Shown: positions 44,684 through 57,420, numbered from the stretch's first letter. The stretch is DNA of 64,000 bases from Heterobasidion occidentale (GCA_039111635.1 JBCAQO010000031.1:1-64000), one strand, 5' to 3'. Notes: generated by a model from the sequence alone, not told the origin. Translations and numbers: made by a program.

Positions 44684-44932
44684 CAATCCATGACCAGAAA
44701 GATGAATTATAGCCGAAATCTTACCAGGCATTGTCATATGTTCAAATAGCGATAACGACTGAGCGTGATCTTGAAATCCATGACCAGAAAGATGAATTAT
44801 AGTCGAAATCTTACCAGGCATTGTCATATGTTCAAATAGCAATGACAACCGAGCATGATCTTGCAGTCCATGACCAGAAGCATGAATTATAGGTGAATTT
44901 TTACCAGGCATTGTCATATGTCAACGCATGAT
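44684..44932. repeat. tandem repeat, about 90 bp, three copies
   Basis: Three adjacent units contain the shared core CCATGACCAGAA followed by ATGAATTATAG and TTACCAGGCATTGTCATATG. Core ends lie at 44700, 44789 and 44879, giving a period of 89-90 bp. The units differ by a few bases. Confidence 0.85.
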
Positions 44933-45027
44933 CAAGAAATAGTTAGTGTACAGCGCATGACCAAGAAGTAAATAGAGTACAACGACAATCAGATTGTAGG
45001 GACGACTTGGATGGGAAGACGTGACAT

Positions 45028-45505
45028 TTAGGCGTTCTTTTCAACGAAGACGATTGGCACCCAGAGACCACGATCGTTGGGGATATGCAAGGATGCCCAT
45101 CGATCCTTTCCCCCTTTCCTGATGCGCAAACGCCGTCCGTCCTTCGCGTATACGCGCACCTGGACGTGTTCTACTTCATCGTCCGACGTATGCATAGTGG
45201 ACCTAAGGAGAGAGCACTATGAAAGAGAATCAAACAGCGAGTGAAATCCAAACTCACCGAATGCACACGGCTCCTACATCGCGTAGGGCTTCGGGCCCAG
45301 CGTGGCGGAGAAACTCTCGGACAAGTGACTCTACCCTTGACTTCTCCTCCGCGTTCGCGCTATAGTGTTCCGAAAACGCCCACGAGACTGTCGGTTCCGA
45401 TGCACGCTCTTTCCGCAGCGTCAGCACGCGCCTAGTACCAGCGGTTTCACTCCCATGGTCCAGTGAAAACGAGAGATGCTCACCTCGAGCGAGTGTTTCT
45501 AACAA
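45028..45505 (-). CDS. small gene of unknown function
   Basis: Two exons are inferred. The first (about 45505-45258) reads LARGEHLSFSLDHGSET to HAGPEALRDVGAVCIR. An intron with clean GTGAG...TTAG ends (45257-45203) follows, then STMHTSDDEVEHVQVRVYAK to GLWVPIVFVEKNA, with the stop at 45030-45028. The protein is charged and has no signal peptide, membrane span or domain I recognise. The start codon is not in exon 1 as drawn. A further short 5' exon is likely, possibly from ATG 45595, but its phase does not fit cleanly. Confidence 0.5.
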
Positions 45506-45599
45506 GCGTGATCGTTAGCGACGCTAGCGCAGAACACAGCGTGCTGTGTGCTCACCTTGTCCCCCTCCTTCCCTTATGATAGCGTGTCATGTTGATTCT

Positions 45600-46397
45600 G
45601 TGATTGACCGTGTTCAGAGGGTGTAGTAGTTGAGGATGTTTGTTGATGGAAGCTCTTGACAGAGTGCAGGTTGCGTGCAAACGTTTGCACGTTCAGAGTT
45701 TAACGGTGGTGTTCGTTTGTACGCGCTTCTTTGATTTTCTCGCGACAGACAATGCAATTAGGGATATATCCCACACCGCTCGCGGTCTGCAAGACATCTA
45801 TCAGAGTGATCAGTAAGTCACGACGCACGCTAATGGCTTATACTGTACAAATAAAAATCAGTAACGGCAACGCTCTGTACAGAACGCACGATACACAGTG
45901 AAGACTCGTAACAATGTCCCATTTTGACAGATAAAGATTCTAATGTCGCCAGTGCATCCGTATCTGTGAAGAATTCCTGATGACCTAGCGATTAGAGGTT
46001 TTAGATGAATATTTCGTAAGCGTTATGTGTCGCGTGACCAGGAAACGCGTCGTAACGCACCTATCACATCGCGGCCGTAGTCACGTCACTCGCATACGCT
46101 CGACACGCGCGCCCGTCCTCGCTGCGGCCACAGTCCGCACGTCATTCCTCGGCCGCCCTGCTCCCCGCTCCCTCGTCGAATCCCTCCGCAAGTCCCAGGA
46201 GCGCGGCTGACTCGCTCACACTCGGATGAGAGGCTCCTGCATCCGTCCTCAGGTCGTTCCTGGGCCTCTCTGCTCCCCGCTCCCTCGTCGGCCCCCATTC
46301 CAGTAGAATCATGCCAGGGGTGTGGGGTGTTACTTTCCCTGCCTCCCTGATTAAGAGATGTACGTAGATGTGATTATCGAAGAATCGTGCAATAGAA
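45600..46397. other. intergenic, probably left flank of the Plavaka element
   Basis: No gene is supported. A motif CTGCTCCCCGCTCCCTCGTC occurs twice, near 46157 and 46270, with similar surroundings. A transposon end may lie here, but no terminal inverted repeat was recognised. Confidence 0.4.
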
Positions 46398-49300
46398 TTA
46401 TGAAAACACCATGTCCTCGGCATCAAACATCGTTGTGTCCTCATCTACACTTTCCGGATCTTCCATGGATTCCTCTGAATCTGACACATCCTCCCATCCC
46501 TCTGCCTCACGATCTTCCAAGGCCAGCTCTGGGTCTTCTCTCTCCTCCATATCCGTATCCTGAAGATCGGGCACCCGTGTCGTGGGCTCTGGTTCCTCAA
46601 GAAATTCCAAGGGCCCTTGTCGTCCAGAAGGAATGACAGGAGTTGATCGGTCGTGGGCATGAATGTGCCCAATGCCCATACCCCAGTGATAACGCATCAG
46701 AATATCACGATCAGCAAACCTAGACGCGAGACCGTGAGTCGGGCTTTCATATGCCGAGTACGATGTTCACTCACCGATTCACATAGTAAGCCTTCCAGTC
46801 CTGTCCGTCCTTGGCACATCGGGAGAGACCCATCCCATCTGCATGCCGAGGACCTTTTGCGAACGCTGGGATAATGTGACATTCCCGGAGAACGTCTACT
46901 GGGTCTAAAAATCCAAAGGAATCCTCCCTGTTCAAAGGGGGAAAGCGGAGACAATCTAATTCGCAAGTGTCCCAACCATCGTCCGTCGCAGGCATGGTCT
47001 CATACCATCTGACCCACAAGAAGTCCATACGACGAGGGCAGTAATCCAACATGCCGGAGCCGGTGTAGATAACATTTGCATGGTAAATTCCAAGGACTTG
47101 CGCATACCAAAAATGATGACTTGTTGCATCGGAATCCACGTTAGCCAACACCATGACATTGCTGCGAGAGTGACCTGGATGAATGTTGTCCTGTCCTCGT
47201 TGAACATCGTAAGTCGTGTAATTGAAACGCGCTAACTTGTGCAAATAGAGCTTGTCGTGCTTGAAGAAGATGAGATCGCAGTCGTCCCGCTTTGTAGGGT
47301 CCCGGACTGGAATTTCAGTCCTCAAATACTCAGGAAGCGTAGCGGCTTCGACCTGTAACACAGTTTGTATGCGCGGAAGAAGATGAGCCCTGAGCTTGGA
47401 CAAGAATTCCTGAAGATCATAAGTGTCTGATAGTTTCACATGAGAAAATGATCAACGTACTTTGATGGCGGGATCTCCTGAATTTCGCTGTAAAAAGAGA
47501 GGAAGAACCACAGGGCACTTTTCCGTTTCGCCAATATGATACCGCTGTTTCAAATCCTTCGAGACGGACTCTTGTTTGCCGTGTTTATAGGAAAGCTGGC
47601 GGATGCGAGTCTCACGTCGTTCGATCTGTGTGAGTTGCTTTGTATAATTTTTGCCGCTTGTACGCAAGAAACTACCTTTGGGTCTAAGATGTTCACGTTC
47701 ACCCTGTGAATGTGTCAATATTCGCAGGAAGCACACAGAGAAAAACAGGCACGGACCGATTGAGAAGAATATGAATCTGTTGTCCCAAATGCTATAATAG
47801 ATCGAACATAGTCACCAAGAGAGTGAATCTTGTAAGTTTCCAAATTGAATGACTTGGGCTTTCTGGCTGTATCCGCTGAACTGCTTGCGAGCACAGATGC
47901 AGGACGAGGAAGTTTGGCCATTTTATTTTGCTGGCGTCGTTGTCGAGCAGCGCTCTCTTTTGCGAGCTCCCGAGTATTGAAAGCAGAGCATGTGTTGTCG
48001 ACAAATTCTCGAAGACGCTCTCCCAAAACAGCGGTCAGCGTAGCTAAAAGGGAAAGGGTGTGATCGGTGTGCATTCGAAGTTTTGCCAGTCCATGCCAGT
48101 GAGTCAGTACAAACAAGAGCTGCAAGATCTGGTGATTGTGCGGTTCAGGCAGGAGTCCTTCGAAGACGGGGATTGAACACTGCAGCAGATCTCAGAACGA
48201 AAACACCAGTCAAGGAGAACTGATCCTACCTGTAGAAGGTCTTCATAGTCTCGGGCAGCCATCCTCTTCAATTCGGAAGCATTTCTAGATATACGTTTGA
48301 TCGCATCTCTACCGAACGAAGGTACCTGTCGGTACCTGACAGAAGATTGAGCCACCTGGTCGTTGACGACAAGACTCTGCATACCTTCGGTCTAAGATGT
48401 GCTTTAGCCCTTCGTCCTCGCAATCGAGGATGCGGAGAAGGTGTATAAACAATGACTTCCACACGCCAAGCTCAATTTCGTGCAAGAGATCGACAACAAA
48501 CATGTCAAACATGTTGAAACCAAGCGGTGCCAGTCTTTCCGAGAATGCATTCTAGATGAATGTTTAGCTTACTTGGATGTTCACGCCATAGAGCGAGAAA
48601 CTTACTGTTGTTGGGACCAAAGATTCTGGCTTCAACAGCTTTTCTACGGCAGAACTGTTTACTGCAAAATTTTTGTGATAGATTATTTCCCGAGCAAGCG
48701 ACACAACAACCCGACGGTGTTGGTCATCCACGCGAGCCAGTGACACCCGTTGTGCCATATCCTGAGGCATACCGATGTTATGCACCCGGGATAGAGGAAT
48801 CAGGCAACGTGGGCAAGGACAACCACCGAGATTTCGTATGCTGGCGAGAATGATCCTGGGACACATGATTGAGTGATGGGGTACTCCGTGATATCAAAAA
48901 GGGGAAAAACAGACTTTTCAGGATAGTCAGCAGAGTAAGTGAATATTCGAGGATAGAACCGTCGTTTGACTCCATCACAACACTCAATGACAATGCCGTG
49001 CGCATAGGCATGCAGAAATTCGTCGTCAAGGAGTAGCCTCCATTGGGCCTGTAACATATCGCGCTGACAATGGGCCATGAAAGCGCTGTTGGGTCCCTTT
49101 CCTCCAATTCTTTCGGCAGCAAAATCCTTGAAAGCGTCCGGGAGCTATTTCGTTTCGTCAGTGTCGTTCGTCTGTAGAATGGAAGCGATTTACCTTTTCG
49201 AAGTAAGCTATATGAGTGAAGGAACGACAAGATGGTTTACACCGGCGATACTTCGATTCATTGCCAAGTGCAAGATAGGCAGGCCACAGTTTGGCATCGC

Positions 49301-50608
49301 CGAAGGTCGAAAGATGAGTGCCGTCTGATGCAAACATCAGCGCGGCGACAACTCTTTCAAGGCTACACCCTGGTTCTCCTGGACTTTCCTGCAGAGCGTT
49401 GTGTGCATCCAAAAAAGCCTCTGATGTATAGGCTTCTCCGTGGACTTGTACTGCCTCTGGAGCACTACCAGGTTGGCATAGCAGTTTATATGGCTCGAGA
49501 TGTAAGTGGGGAAAGGTTGTCGGGTTGGTGATCTTTTCCTTAATCACAGACACTAACCGTCGATGATGGAAACTTGTGACGACATAATCCTGCGCCCCTG
49601 GTTGAAGACATTTCTTGTGGAACGGGATAGATATCTTGACGGTGTCGTGTATCCACCCATCCTCCTCTTGTTCGTCCTCCCAATTATCCTCATCCTGACC
49701 AGCCAGCTTGCGATCAATACTGCTCCATGGCGTTTTTCTGACGTCCTCCGGGCGAAAATCGGTACTGCCGACGATGTCGATGAGATTTTTGAAACTCGAT
49801 TGAGATTTTCGTACTCCATCGTTCCAGTACCATTCACCGAGAAGAAATGACGAGCGATTGGGATAAGGATAGAATGACGGCGCAGAAGAAGACTCAGGGA
49901 GGGCATTCGAGTCATCCTGCGTTGACAAAGCAGGCTTTTCAGCGACTCGTTCGGGATCGTGTGCTGGAAAGTCAGTGGCATGATACTGACGAAACAACCC
50001 AAAAATGTTTCGGGGAGACTTCAAGATCTGTCGCAAAGACTTTTGAATCACCTGAGGTGGATCGGAAGAGAGGGCTACGGTGGGAGGCGACTGCATCGGA
50101 GTTATAGACGCGGAAGAAGATGGCTCTGATAGCGACTGCAACTGAACGGGTAAAGCTGCCGGGGGCTGAGGCAACATGTCACGATAACGTTTAGGAAGCC
50201 TGGTATTTGCTCTACGAGGCCTGCGTTCTGCCAGAGAAAGGTTTGGGTCATCTTGATTTGCGGAGGACGACTGTGGAATAGACTGAAAACCTTAAGATAC
50301 AGATGAGGGCGAAACTTTGAGATGTAAACTCACCTGTTGTACAGCTGGTGTAGGGACCTCTGCGATCGACAATGCTGGCTCCAAGACCTCCGCGACCAAC
50401 GGTGCTGTCTCCAAAACTGCTCTGGATCCATCAGCATCCGTTCGACGACGTTTCTTCTCGCAGCCCACACTTCTTTGGCTTTTGCTAGCGCCTCAGAAAA
50501 CCTTTTCTTGGTTTTCTGACATGTGCGCCTGTGGTAAGTGAGCGCCGATGGCAGCGAGAATGACCTTCCGCAAACACAAGACTCGCTGAAAGCCGGCGGC
50601 AATTCCAT
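46398..50608 (-). CDS. Plavaka-type DNA transposase
   Basis: This is a CACTA-like transposase of the fungal Plavaka group. The N-terminus has a single finger (SCVCGRSFSLPSALTYHRRT) followed by basic KTKKRFSEALAKAKEVW. A disordered region and the domain body follow. Recognisable blocks are FHKKCLQPGAQDYVVTSFHH, FASDGTHLSTFGDAKLWPAY (first catalytic Asp), NLGGCPCPRCLIPLSRVHN, MFDMFVVDLLHEIELGVWK and MRYHWGMGIGHIHAH, then an acidic tail ending at 46398. About eight introns join these blocks without an in-frame stop, so the gene looks intact. ATG 50608 is used. The assignment rests on remembered family motifs. Confidence 0.8.
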
Positions 50609-51395
50609 GAAAATCGTGTGGCCAGAGGAGGTCGAATGATACAAGCGCGGGTGGGGACTTTCAGCGCAAGCGATGGTCTGTCAGCTTATATGTAGAAAGA
50701 CATGACTCGCTCGCTCGTCTAAGATGTGTTTTGCCGATCGGATCTCAAATCGTTATGCGCTGTAGTGAAGTAGAATAGCTTCTATGAGGAGAAGACTACT
50801 CAGAAACCCAAGACCAGAAAGTGCTCATCACATTTTTACGGTCAACCGTCTTGTACCACAAAACCCTCTAACATCCGAACCACCGATGAGTGCCTGGAGA
50901 GGCTCCAAACGCCGTTGAGACAGAGACAGTCTAACACCCTGCAATGAGCAAGGAGCCAGCTGCTGATGACCAAACAATGCCTGCAATGAGCAAGCGCCGT
51001 TCGGAGATGACATGGAAGAGGTGCCATGGAAGAGGTGCCATCCTTGGGGAGTATACAGTTAAATGAAGCAAAGATGGGCCAGCGATGGGTGAAGAGTTGG
51101 AAAGGGGAGTTGTAGCCGTCACGTGTGACGGATTCTGCCGGCACGAGCTCCATCGGAGTTGCAACCGATTTCTTTGTAGCGGCCAGGCTCATTTTAGTGT
51201 TTCTACCCACCAATTGTTGCACATACAGTACCTATCTTAGCTTCTTGGAATACAACCTGTCATTTTTTCGTATTTTTAAAATCAAGAGAAAGCGATGCTG
51301 AGGCACTGCTGAGTCTGTCTGAACACTGGCGATTGACCGAGATAGTCCAGGATAGTCCCTGATCAATCTTCCGCGTCTCTTCCGGATGCAATCGA
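50609..51395. other. right flank of the Plavaka gene
   Basis: This contains the paired 15-bp motif at 50938-50994 and a tandem 14-mer (GAAGAGGTGCCATG) near 51016-51045. A minus-strand frame at 51189-50842 begins MSLAATKKSVATPMELVP and could be an exon, but it runs into the motif repeats and is not annotated as a gene. Confidence 0.4.
50938..50994. repeat. paired CCTGCAATGAGCAAG motif (first site)
   Basis: Two exact copies lie at 50938-50952 and 50980-50994, 42 bp apart and in the same orientation. The same pair recurs at 56940-57000. They may be subterminal repeats of a Plavaka-related element. Confidence 0.8.
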
Positions 51396-51397
51396 CG

Positions 51398-51406
51398 TAT
51401 ATATTA
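51398..51406 (+). promoter_or_regulatory. TATA box of the deaminase-like gene
   Basis: TATATATTA lies about 110 nt upstream of ATG 51516. Confidence 0.45.
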
Positions 51407-51515
51407 GTAAGTGAAGGTCAATATGGCGTCACCCCACATTCACTGCTACCTTTGCTTACTACGTCCTGTCTCCGAGCTTCAGTTCCCATTCCCCGCCTTT
51501 ACTATCGTCGAAATC

Positions 51516-53773
51516 ATGAACGCGTCCGAGTCCCTGGTCAACAAGATCAACAAGTTCAAAACCATCACCACCTTGATCATGGTTATCCTTTATCTTCGAG
51601 GACAAAATAATTCGCTATCCCAGACGCAGACGGTCTACAAAGACAAGAGACAAGTCGTCGAAAGGCCCCAGTCACAGCACCGATTGCTCGATCAGCTTGC
51701 TACACTGCTTGTCAGAGACCGCGAAGTGGTGGCTGTGGCGGCAGGTATGCAGAGGGGCGCTAACGTCAGCCTCGTCGTCTCGGTCTCACATCAACGCGAC
51801 ATAGACGCTTCCATAGAATGCGCGGAAGACCAAGTAATGCATAACTGCATCATTACCACCAATCCGACACACCCCAATGAGGCGAGAGGGAAGACCGATC
51901 TCGCAGCAAAGACGAAGACGACGGGGACGGGCGCGGAGAAGGGAAAGAAAGTTCTGAAATCGGAGGTTCAAGCGAAAGTGGAGAAGAGAGTGAGATTGGA
52001 GACAGAGTCTCAAGTGAGGACGAGGACAACTGCTGCGACAGATGAGGCGATGACCACAAGGAGCATAAGCTCAGAGGCGAGGACGGGGGCGACAGAGCCG
52101 TCGAGAGGGAAGATGAATCGGTCAGTAGCAATGAAGGGTAAATCGGAGACGAATGAGGAGGATCGGGGACAGGATGTCGTGCCATTTACAAAGGCCATGT
52201 TAAATGAACAAAAGAAGTGAGTGCGAACTTTCTATCGAATGATAACCTTTCTGACATAGTTCATAAAGCATGAAGTTTGATGAGCACGTCTCGGAGGTGA
52301 TCGAGTTACTCAAGAAAGAGGACACCACACCTTACAGCCTGGGCGTTCACGTCGTTTCTCGTGGCTACCGCAAGATGCGCTCTCGACTCAGGTGTACGAT
52401 GTCTACCGCCTTCCTCAGCAAGATCTTGAATGCCGAACCTGACAGATTGCCTGAACTATTCAAGAAGAAGTCTACATTACGCAAAGAACGGGACCAAGTC
52501 CTTTCTGGAGAGCTCATAGCACGTTGGTGGGGCATCGACCTTTTCGGCGTGGAGCACGGAGGACTCGAGTTGAAAACCCGAGCGCAGAACAATGACGTTC
52601 TTTTTGTCAAGGAGACATGCGTGGCCTTCCATCATACCTTGTGCTTGGCTCTGAAAGGCTATCAGACCTGTTTGGACGAGATTTCCAAAGCCCAGCCAGA
52701 CAATTTCGGCGCGATGATGAACAAGACCTGGCTTTATGTCACTCTTTTGGAAGCATTTGCATATTCCAACGCTTTCGCAGACTACCTGACTCTCGCCATT
52801 CCCGATATATTCGACCATCCCTTCGCAGGTACAGAACCCAAGTATACCACACCATCTAGAGAGTCCCAGGGCCAGCCAAATACGTGGGAGGAACAAGCAG
52901 TGGTGGACGACGATGATACAGATATGTTCGTCACTGTGGGCTCGACACCGATTGACGCATACAAGCAGTGGCTGCGTCGACAGGTTGTGATACCATTCGC
53001 TGTTCACGGTCTCGTGGGTTCGGCACAGTATCTTCGGAACATCACTTACACTGTCATTTCTGCCGAACATCCTGGGACAGACATGGCACCCTGGGAAGAG
53101 GTGGTGAAGGAGGTATTGAGCGAGAACGACGAGACTGCTCGCACGAAGACAGTGATCGACGAACTCAAATTATTGATGACGAGGGACGCCGAGAAGGCGG
53201 GGAGCTCAATTAGCCGCCACTGCAAGAATTTACTATCGCCGACTCCCATGTTCCAAGGGAGTATCCATTGCGAGTGTCTCTTGGCTAGCGTCCTGGACGG
53301 GAAGAACCTGGACAATGGGAGCATGTTGCTTGCTGCACATGGTGTTAATCCGGAAAGTTTTCACCCCCTACACCTTCCAATGCCAATATTGACATGGAGA
53401 TTTACAGAGCGACATAGACCCCTGCTACGTCGGCACGTCTAAACTCGCATGCCCTGTCTGCCATTTCGTGAATTCCGAATTAGGCGCGCGCAAGTGGCTG
53501 GCGAAACCGAATCACAATTTCATGTTCCCCTGCGCGCTGCCACGTGAGCTTCGTGAGGATATACACACGAGGGCAGAGATCCATTTCAAGGCCATATTGC
53601 TGGACTTACTCGATGTATTACTCAAGCCGAAGCCGCGACATTCGCGGACCGATTCCGCTCAAACCGAAGGTTATCAGACGGACAGTGAACGCAAGAGCCT
53701 TGAGGTCTTGAAGGCGAAGCGAGAGATCGATCGTCACAACGTGTCTGTAGACCGTGCTCTATGGATAAACTGA
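51516..53773 (+). CDS. OTT_1508-like deaminase-fold protein
   Basis: The zinc-site signatures of the deaminase superfamily are visible late in the protein: SIHCECLLASVL (His-x-Glu, about 53262-53298) and GTSKLACPVCH (Cys-x-x-Cys). This arrangement fits the fungal OTT_1508-like deaminase family. The N-terminal part has QHRLLDQLATLLVRDREVVA, then a charged low-complexity stretch, and a helical middle from MKFDEHVSEVIELL (52270). Two introns are inferred. One (about 52218-52268) joins NEQKN to MKFDE. The other (about 53345-53411) joins LLAAHG to SDIDPCYVG. The gene ends at the TGA 53771-53773. ATG 51516 is preferred because the TATA box leaves too little room for ATG 51423. The natural substrate of the family is unknown. 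Confidence 0.68.
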
Positions 53774-54040
53774 AGACGGCCAGTTTTGAGTGTTGAAATG
53801 CAGAAGGTCAGGCTTCTGGGGTAGTCCGAGAGCGCTTGTAGGTTTCTTCCGCATTCTAATTAGCGCCGTTTAGTCACCATTCGTAGATCGAAAAGAACGG
53901 TTGAAAGGTACTTCGAATACGAGAGACGGCATTTTCACGATCCGAGACACGGCGTTGTTTGATACATGTATATCATTCTGAATGGCATCAGACTTGCGAC
54001 ATGAACCTATTGCGTGAGAGGGCAAAAAAAACATGCGAAA
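53774..54040. other. convergent intergenic region
   Basis: This is a short non-coding stretch between the 3' ends of the deaminase-like gene and the next gene. Nothing notable is seen. Confidence 0.5.
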
Positions 54041-56820
54041 TCATGAATGTACGTGACGAGCGAGGGATTTGGGCTGCGATAAAGGCATAATAGGGAGTCT
54101 CCCACAATGCTTGTGAAACGTGACAGTATAAAAGAGAAACACCGCATGCTCGAAGTCTGTGAAAGCTTTGAAATTAGAATCGTAATCCTTGTGCCACATA
54201 AGCTTACTTCCGCCGGGCCATCCACAGAGGACTTCAGCCATTACCTTCACAGCACCACGCCTGGCCTCCCAATCTTCAATCACAAGTCGGTCCACCCACC
54301 GACTCTCACGCTCCCAGTCTACGCTGAGACCCCCCGTGGCCCATATGTGGCAGATTTTTCCTTCGCGTTGGGCGGCATACCGTTTGTCCTCGTAACAGTA
54401 AACACCCATGACAACCTTCCTGTCCAATTGTAGGAGTTCAAGACGAAAATTAGCTACCGAAAGCTCCCATACTACTTCAGCCCAGAGGTCCTTATCCTCA
54501 TGAGCCATCTTGCTAGTGACGAAGGTTCTGCCCCATTGCGGAGATGTAGTGTCATCGTATGGTGCGAATCCGGCGTGCACCAGGAATCGGACACCTATGT
54601 CGACCCGATCTGCAACACGTCTGTCCAAGGCCTTCTTACGTTTGCGCACCTCGACCGACGAAGCGCTGGTGACATTGGACGCGACTTGCGGTTCCAAGCG
54701 AGCCTTTTTAGTCTTGCGAGGCCATGGTGGTAAGCGAGCCATGTCGTGTGAAGAGGATTGAGGCTTCACGGTACAATTGACCATGTTGTCTGGCAGGTAA
54801 TATCTCCCCTCTAATGCAATCCTCCATTGGCTGGTCGTCATCAGGACCATACAGTGGTTAGAAGGGCATAGAACCTCCAGCAGACACCACATGCGAATGC
54901 GTAGCCAGTTGTGAACTCTATGCCCAAAAACGGCTCCTTTGTCCGCAAAGAACAGATGAATGGGGGGAGAGGATACTGAAGGGCCATATTTGGATCATCG
55001 TCCAAATCCATGGTCTCTTCGAAGACGCTTATCCAACCCGGGGCGAGTGGGGGAAGCCAAGTGGGGTGCACAACCCGGAGACCTGTTTTAGGAGAAGGAC
55101 CATGACATCGATGGCTGTTACTACGCTGCTTATGAGGCGCCAGTGTCTTCGGAGGACTCGAAATTTGCGAATGACTTGCGTTTGATTGGACATCTGGGAC
55201 CTTGGGAGCATTCTTCACGTCGGGCGATGGTGGGCGATGTTCTGTGTGTGTTGCGTGACAATGAAACCATAGAGGCGCAACGCAGGGAACTTACCACGCT
55301 TGTCAGATGAGCGAGACCTCGACAACAGACTTCTACGCCACTGATCATTAGATGAATAGGCCGACGCGAGCACAACAAAGTCGGATGTGGTGGTCTCAAA
55401 CATGGTGCAAGCGGGGTCATCGATGAAACGAGGACCATCTCGTACAAGCTTAGCGGCTATTTAAACAAATTGTGCATCAGTTACACAAGCCTGACCTAGT
55501 CAATCGAGTCTTACCATAAACATTACCAGTGAAAGCGCTGATCATCGCGGTCTGCCGCTCGTCGCTATTGACGTCACGCTCGGTCGGGATTTCATCGACT
55601 ATGACATGCGAAATATCCGGCCCTGACATAGCATGATTCCGACACACAGGCGGATTTTGCCGCTCGATTTCCCCAACCGTTGCAGGAGAATAGATCTCCA
55701 GCGGTAGTAGAATTGGTCGACTGGTCAAGCTAAACTTTCGCAGCCTGTCTTGAATGGTGCCGCGTAACGGTTCACCGTGTGACGCCTCCACCCAGAGAGG
55801 GGCCTTGGTGCGATGGTTGGCATATTCAAAAATCTGTGATGAGCTGAAGGAGATGCCGGTTCTGATGACTGTCTTGACGGAGATGATAAGTGTGCGGGTT
55901 GTAAGAGTGGTGCGCCTCCGGATGTACCAAACCGGGATCCCAATCCGGAACAACTCTCGAAGCATTGACAAACTTGAGGTGATGACACCGCGAAGAGGAA
56001 GAACAGGTTGAGGGCAATCGAACGTAGGATCCTCCATACGAGGTTTCACTACCAGCATATAGATAATCCAGGCGCGTAATTCAAGCAGGATACGCTGAAA
56101 CTCACGAAACCATAAGACGGTGTCGGAGAAAGGCATTGGAATCTGCGAGAGTGAACCGTAGGCACGATAAAGGGCCTCAGATCGATGTCTCTGGTACATG
56201 TAGCTGGACGTGTGTGCATTGACTACAGCAGCCGGAGTGCCTTCGGGAAACTCTTGAGCCCCAATTTCGTCTCCTATCCTACGCACTTCCAACATCGCTT
56301 TGCGCAGGCGGGAGAGCACTGTCTCATACAAGATTCCTACTGAAGCGCGCGGCAGCTCCTCGCAGATACGAAAGTCCGTTCCTTTGAAGGAAAACCACGC
56401 AGCATCCGGATCTTCGAATTGAGGAAGGCCGCCTTCTTTGTCGTCCACTGGAAAGTCCGGTGCTCGTAAGCCATGATGATCGTCGACCTTCTGGAGTTCC
56501 TTCAGTCTCGGGTTCATGGGCGCAGCATAGGAATGGGGCTCCACTGGGTCGAAAGCTTGTGGCCACTTCAGATGTTCAAATGCACCAAGCATGCCGTCTC
56601 CGAAATATCTGAAGGGTGTGTCGTCGGGGTGCACAGGGACCTCCGGAACAAAGTCCATGTTTGGTGTGGAGATCCATAATTCATCGTGATTGCGGAATGG
56701 AGCAACGCAGAGACAATCTAGGGCGTCAACCTGCTCGCCGTGCAGTAGGGATCGACGAGAATCGAGAATTTCGCGAAGGTTTTCAAGCGGCCGTGCTTGC
56801 CAACAAGTAACGGCGGCCAT
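54041..56820 (-). CDS. large multi-exon protein of unknown function
   Basis: The start ATG 56820 (MAAVTCWQARPLENLREIL) lies just after a 3' splice site, so an intron in the leader is likely. The first long exon runs to about 55517 (TGNVY). Next come about 55455-55293 (AAKLVRDGPRFIDDPACTMF to RSRSSDKR) and a Ser/Lys-rich exon ending GIEFTTGYAFACG. The last exon, from about 54835, starts QWRIALEGRYYL and ends at 54041. The central part is helical, with FREFQRILLELRAWIIYMLV. I recall a multicopy Agaricomycete family with this layout but know no function for it. No stop interrupts the inferred joins. It carries the same paired 15-bp motif upstream (56940-57000) as the Plavaka gene. Confidence 0.65.
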
Positions 56821-56939
56821 GGCTGCAACGTGCCCAATGAGACAGTAAACCAATGGAGGAACAAGAAAAACACGGCGATGCGAACTGACCTAGTAGTATG
56901 AGCAATAATAACGTAGGACTCGACTTGATGTCCAACGAC

Positions 56940-57000
56940 CCTGCAATGAGCAAGGAAGGATGACGGTGCACTCAAAATCCAGTCACCTGCAATGAGCAAG
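56940..57000. repeat. paired CCTGCAATGAGCAAG motif (second site)
   Basis: Exact copies lie at 56940-56954 and 56986-57000, 46 bp apart, in the same orientation as the pair at 50938-50994. The bases around the first member are also similar (CCCTGCAATGAGCAAGGA). Confidence 0.8.
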
Positions 57001-57002
57001 CG

Positions 57003-57420
57003 GACGGAGAGTGGTTATACTACTAGCAAATCTAGTGCAATCTTGAAAGGAGTTTGGGAATTCGGCAGATGGAGATACGGGGATGATGAGGATGCTGGTA
57101 GCCTGAGGCTCGCCGAGTCACTAGTCACTGCAGTGGCTATGGCGGTCAAAGTGTCCCAGGTGTGTAATCGGAAATCTCCGACAATTTGGAATCCCAACAG
57201 AGGCAGCCACCTCGGATATATCCGAGCTCGGATGTGTCTGAGTGATTAGTAATGATTGCTAGCTGCTACAAAATACAGCAAAGACCGGGAATCGAACATC
57301 AAACCCCGTGGACACCTCGACATCACCTTGACTAGACCGTTCGCCCATACGATCTATGCAATAACAGCCGCTAATTATTATAACTGCTCATAACAAGTAC
57401 GCTACGCTGACGCGTCACAG
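57003..57420. other. intergenic region
   Basis: No supported gene is found. A tRNA-like minus-strand stretch near 57345-57280 was examined and rejected. Confidence 0.4.

Noticed and set aside
57280..57345. tRNA-like stretch on the minus strand with a GTTCGATTCC box
   Set aside because: The B-box-like sequence is present, but the bases flanking the TTCGATT loop do not pair and no acceptor stem can be formed.
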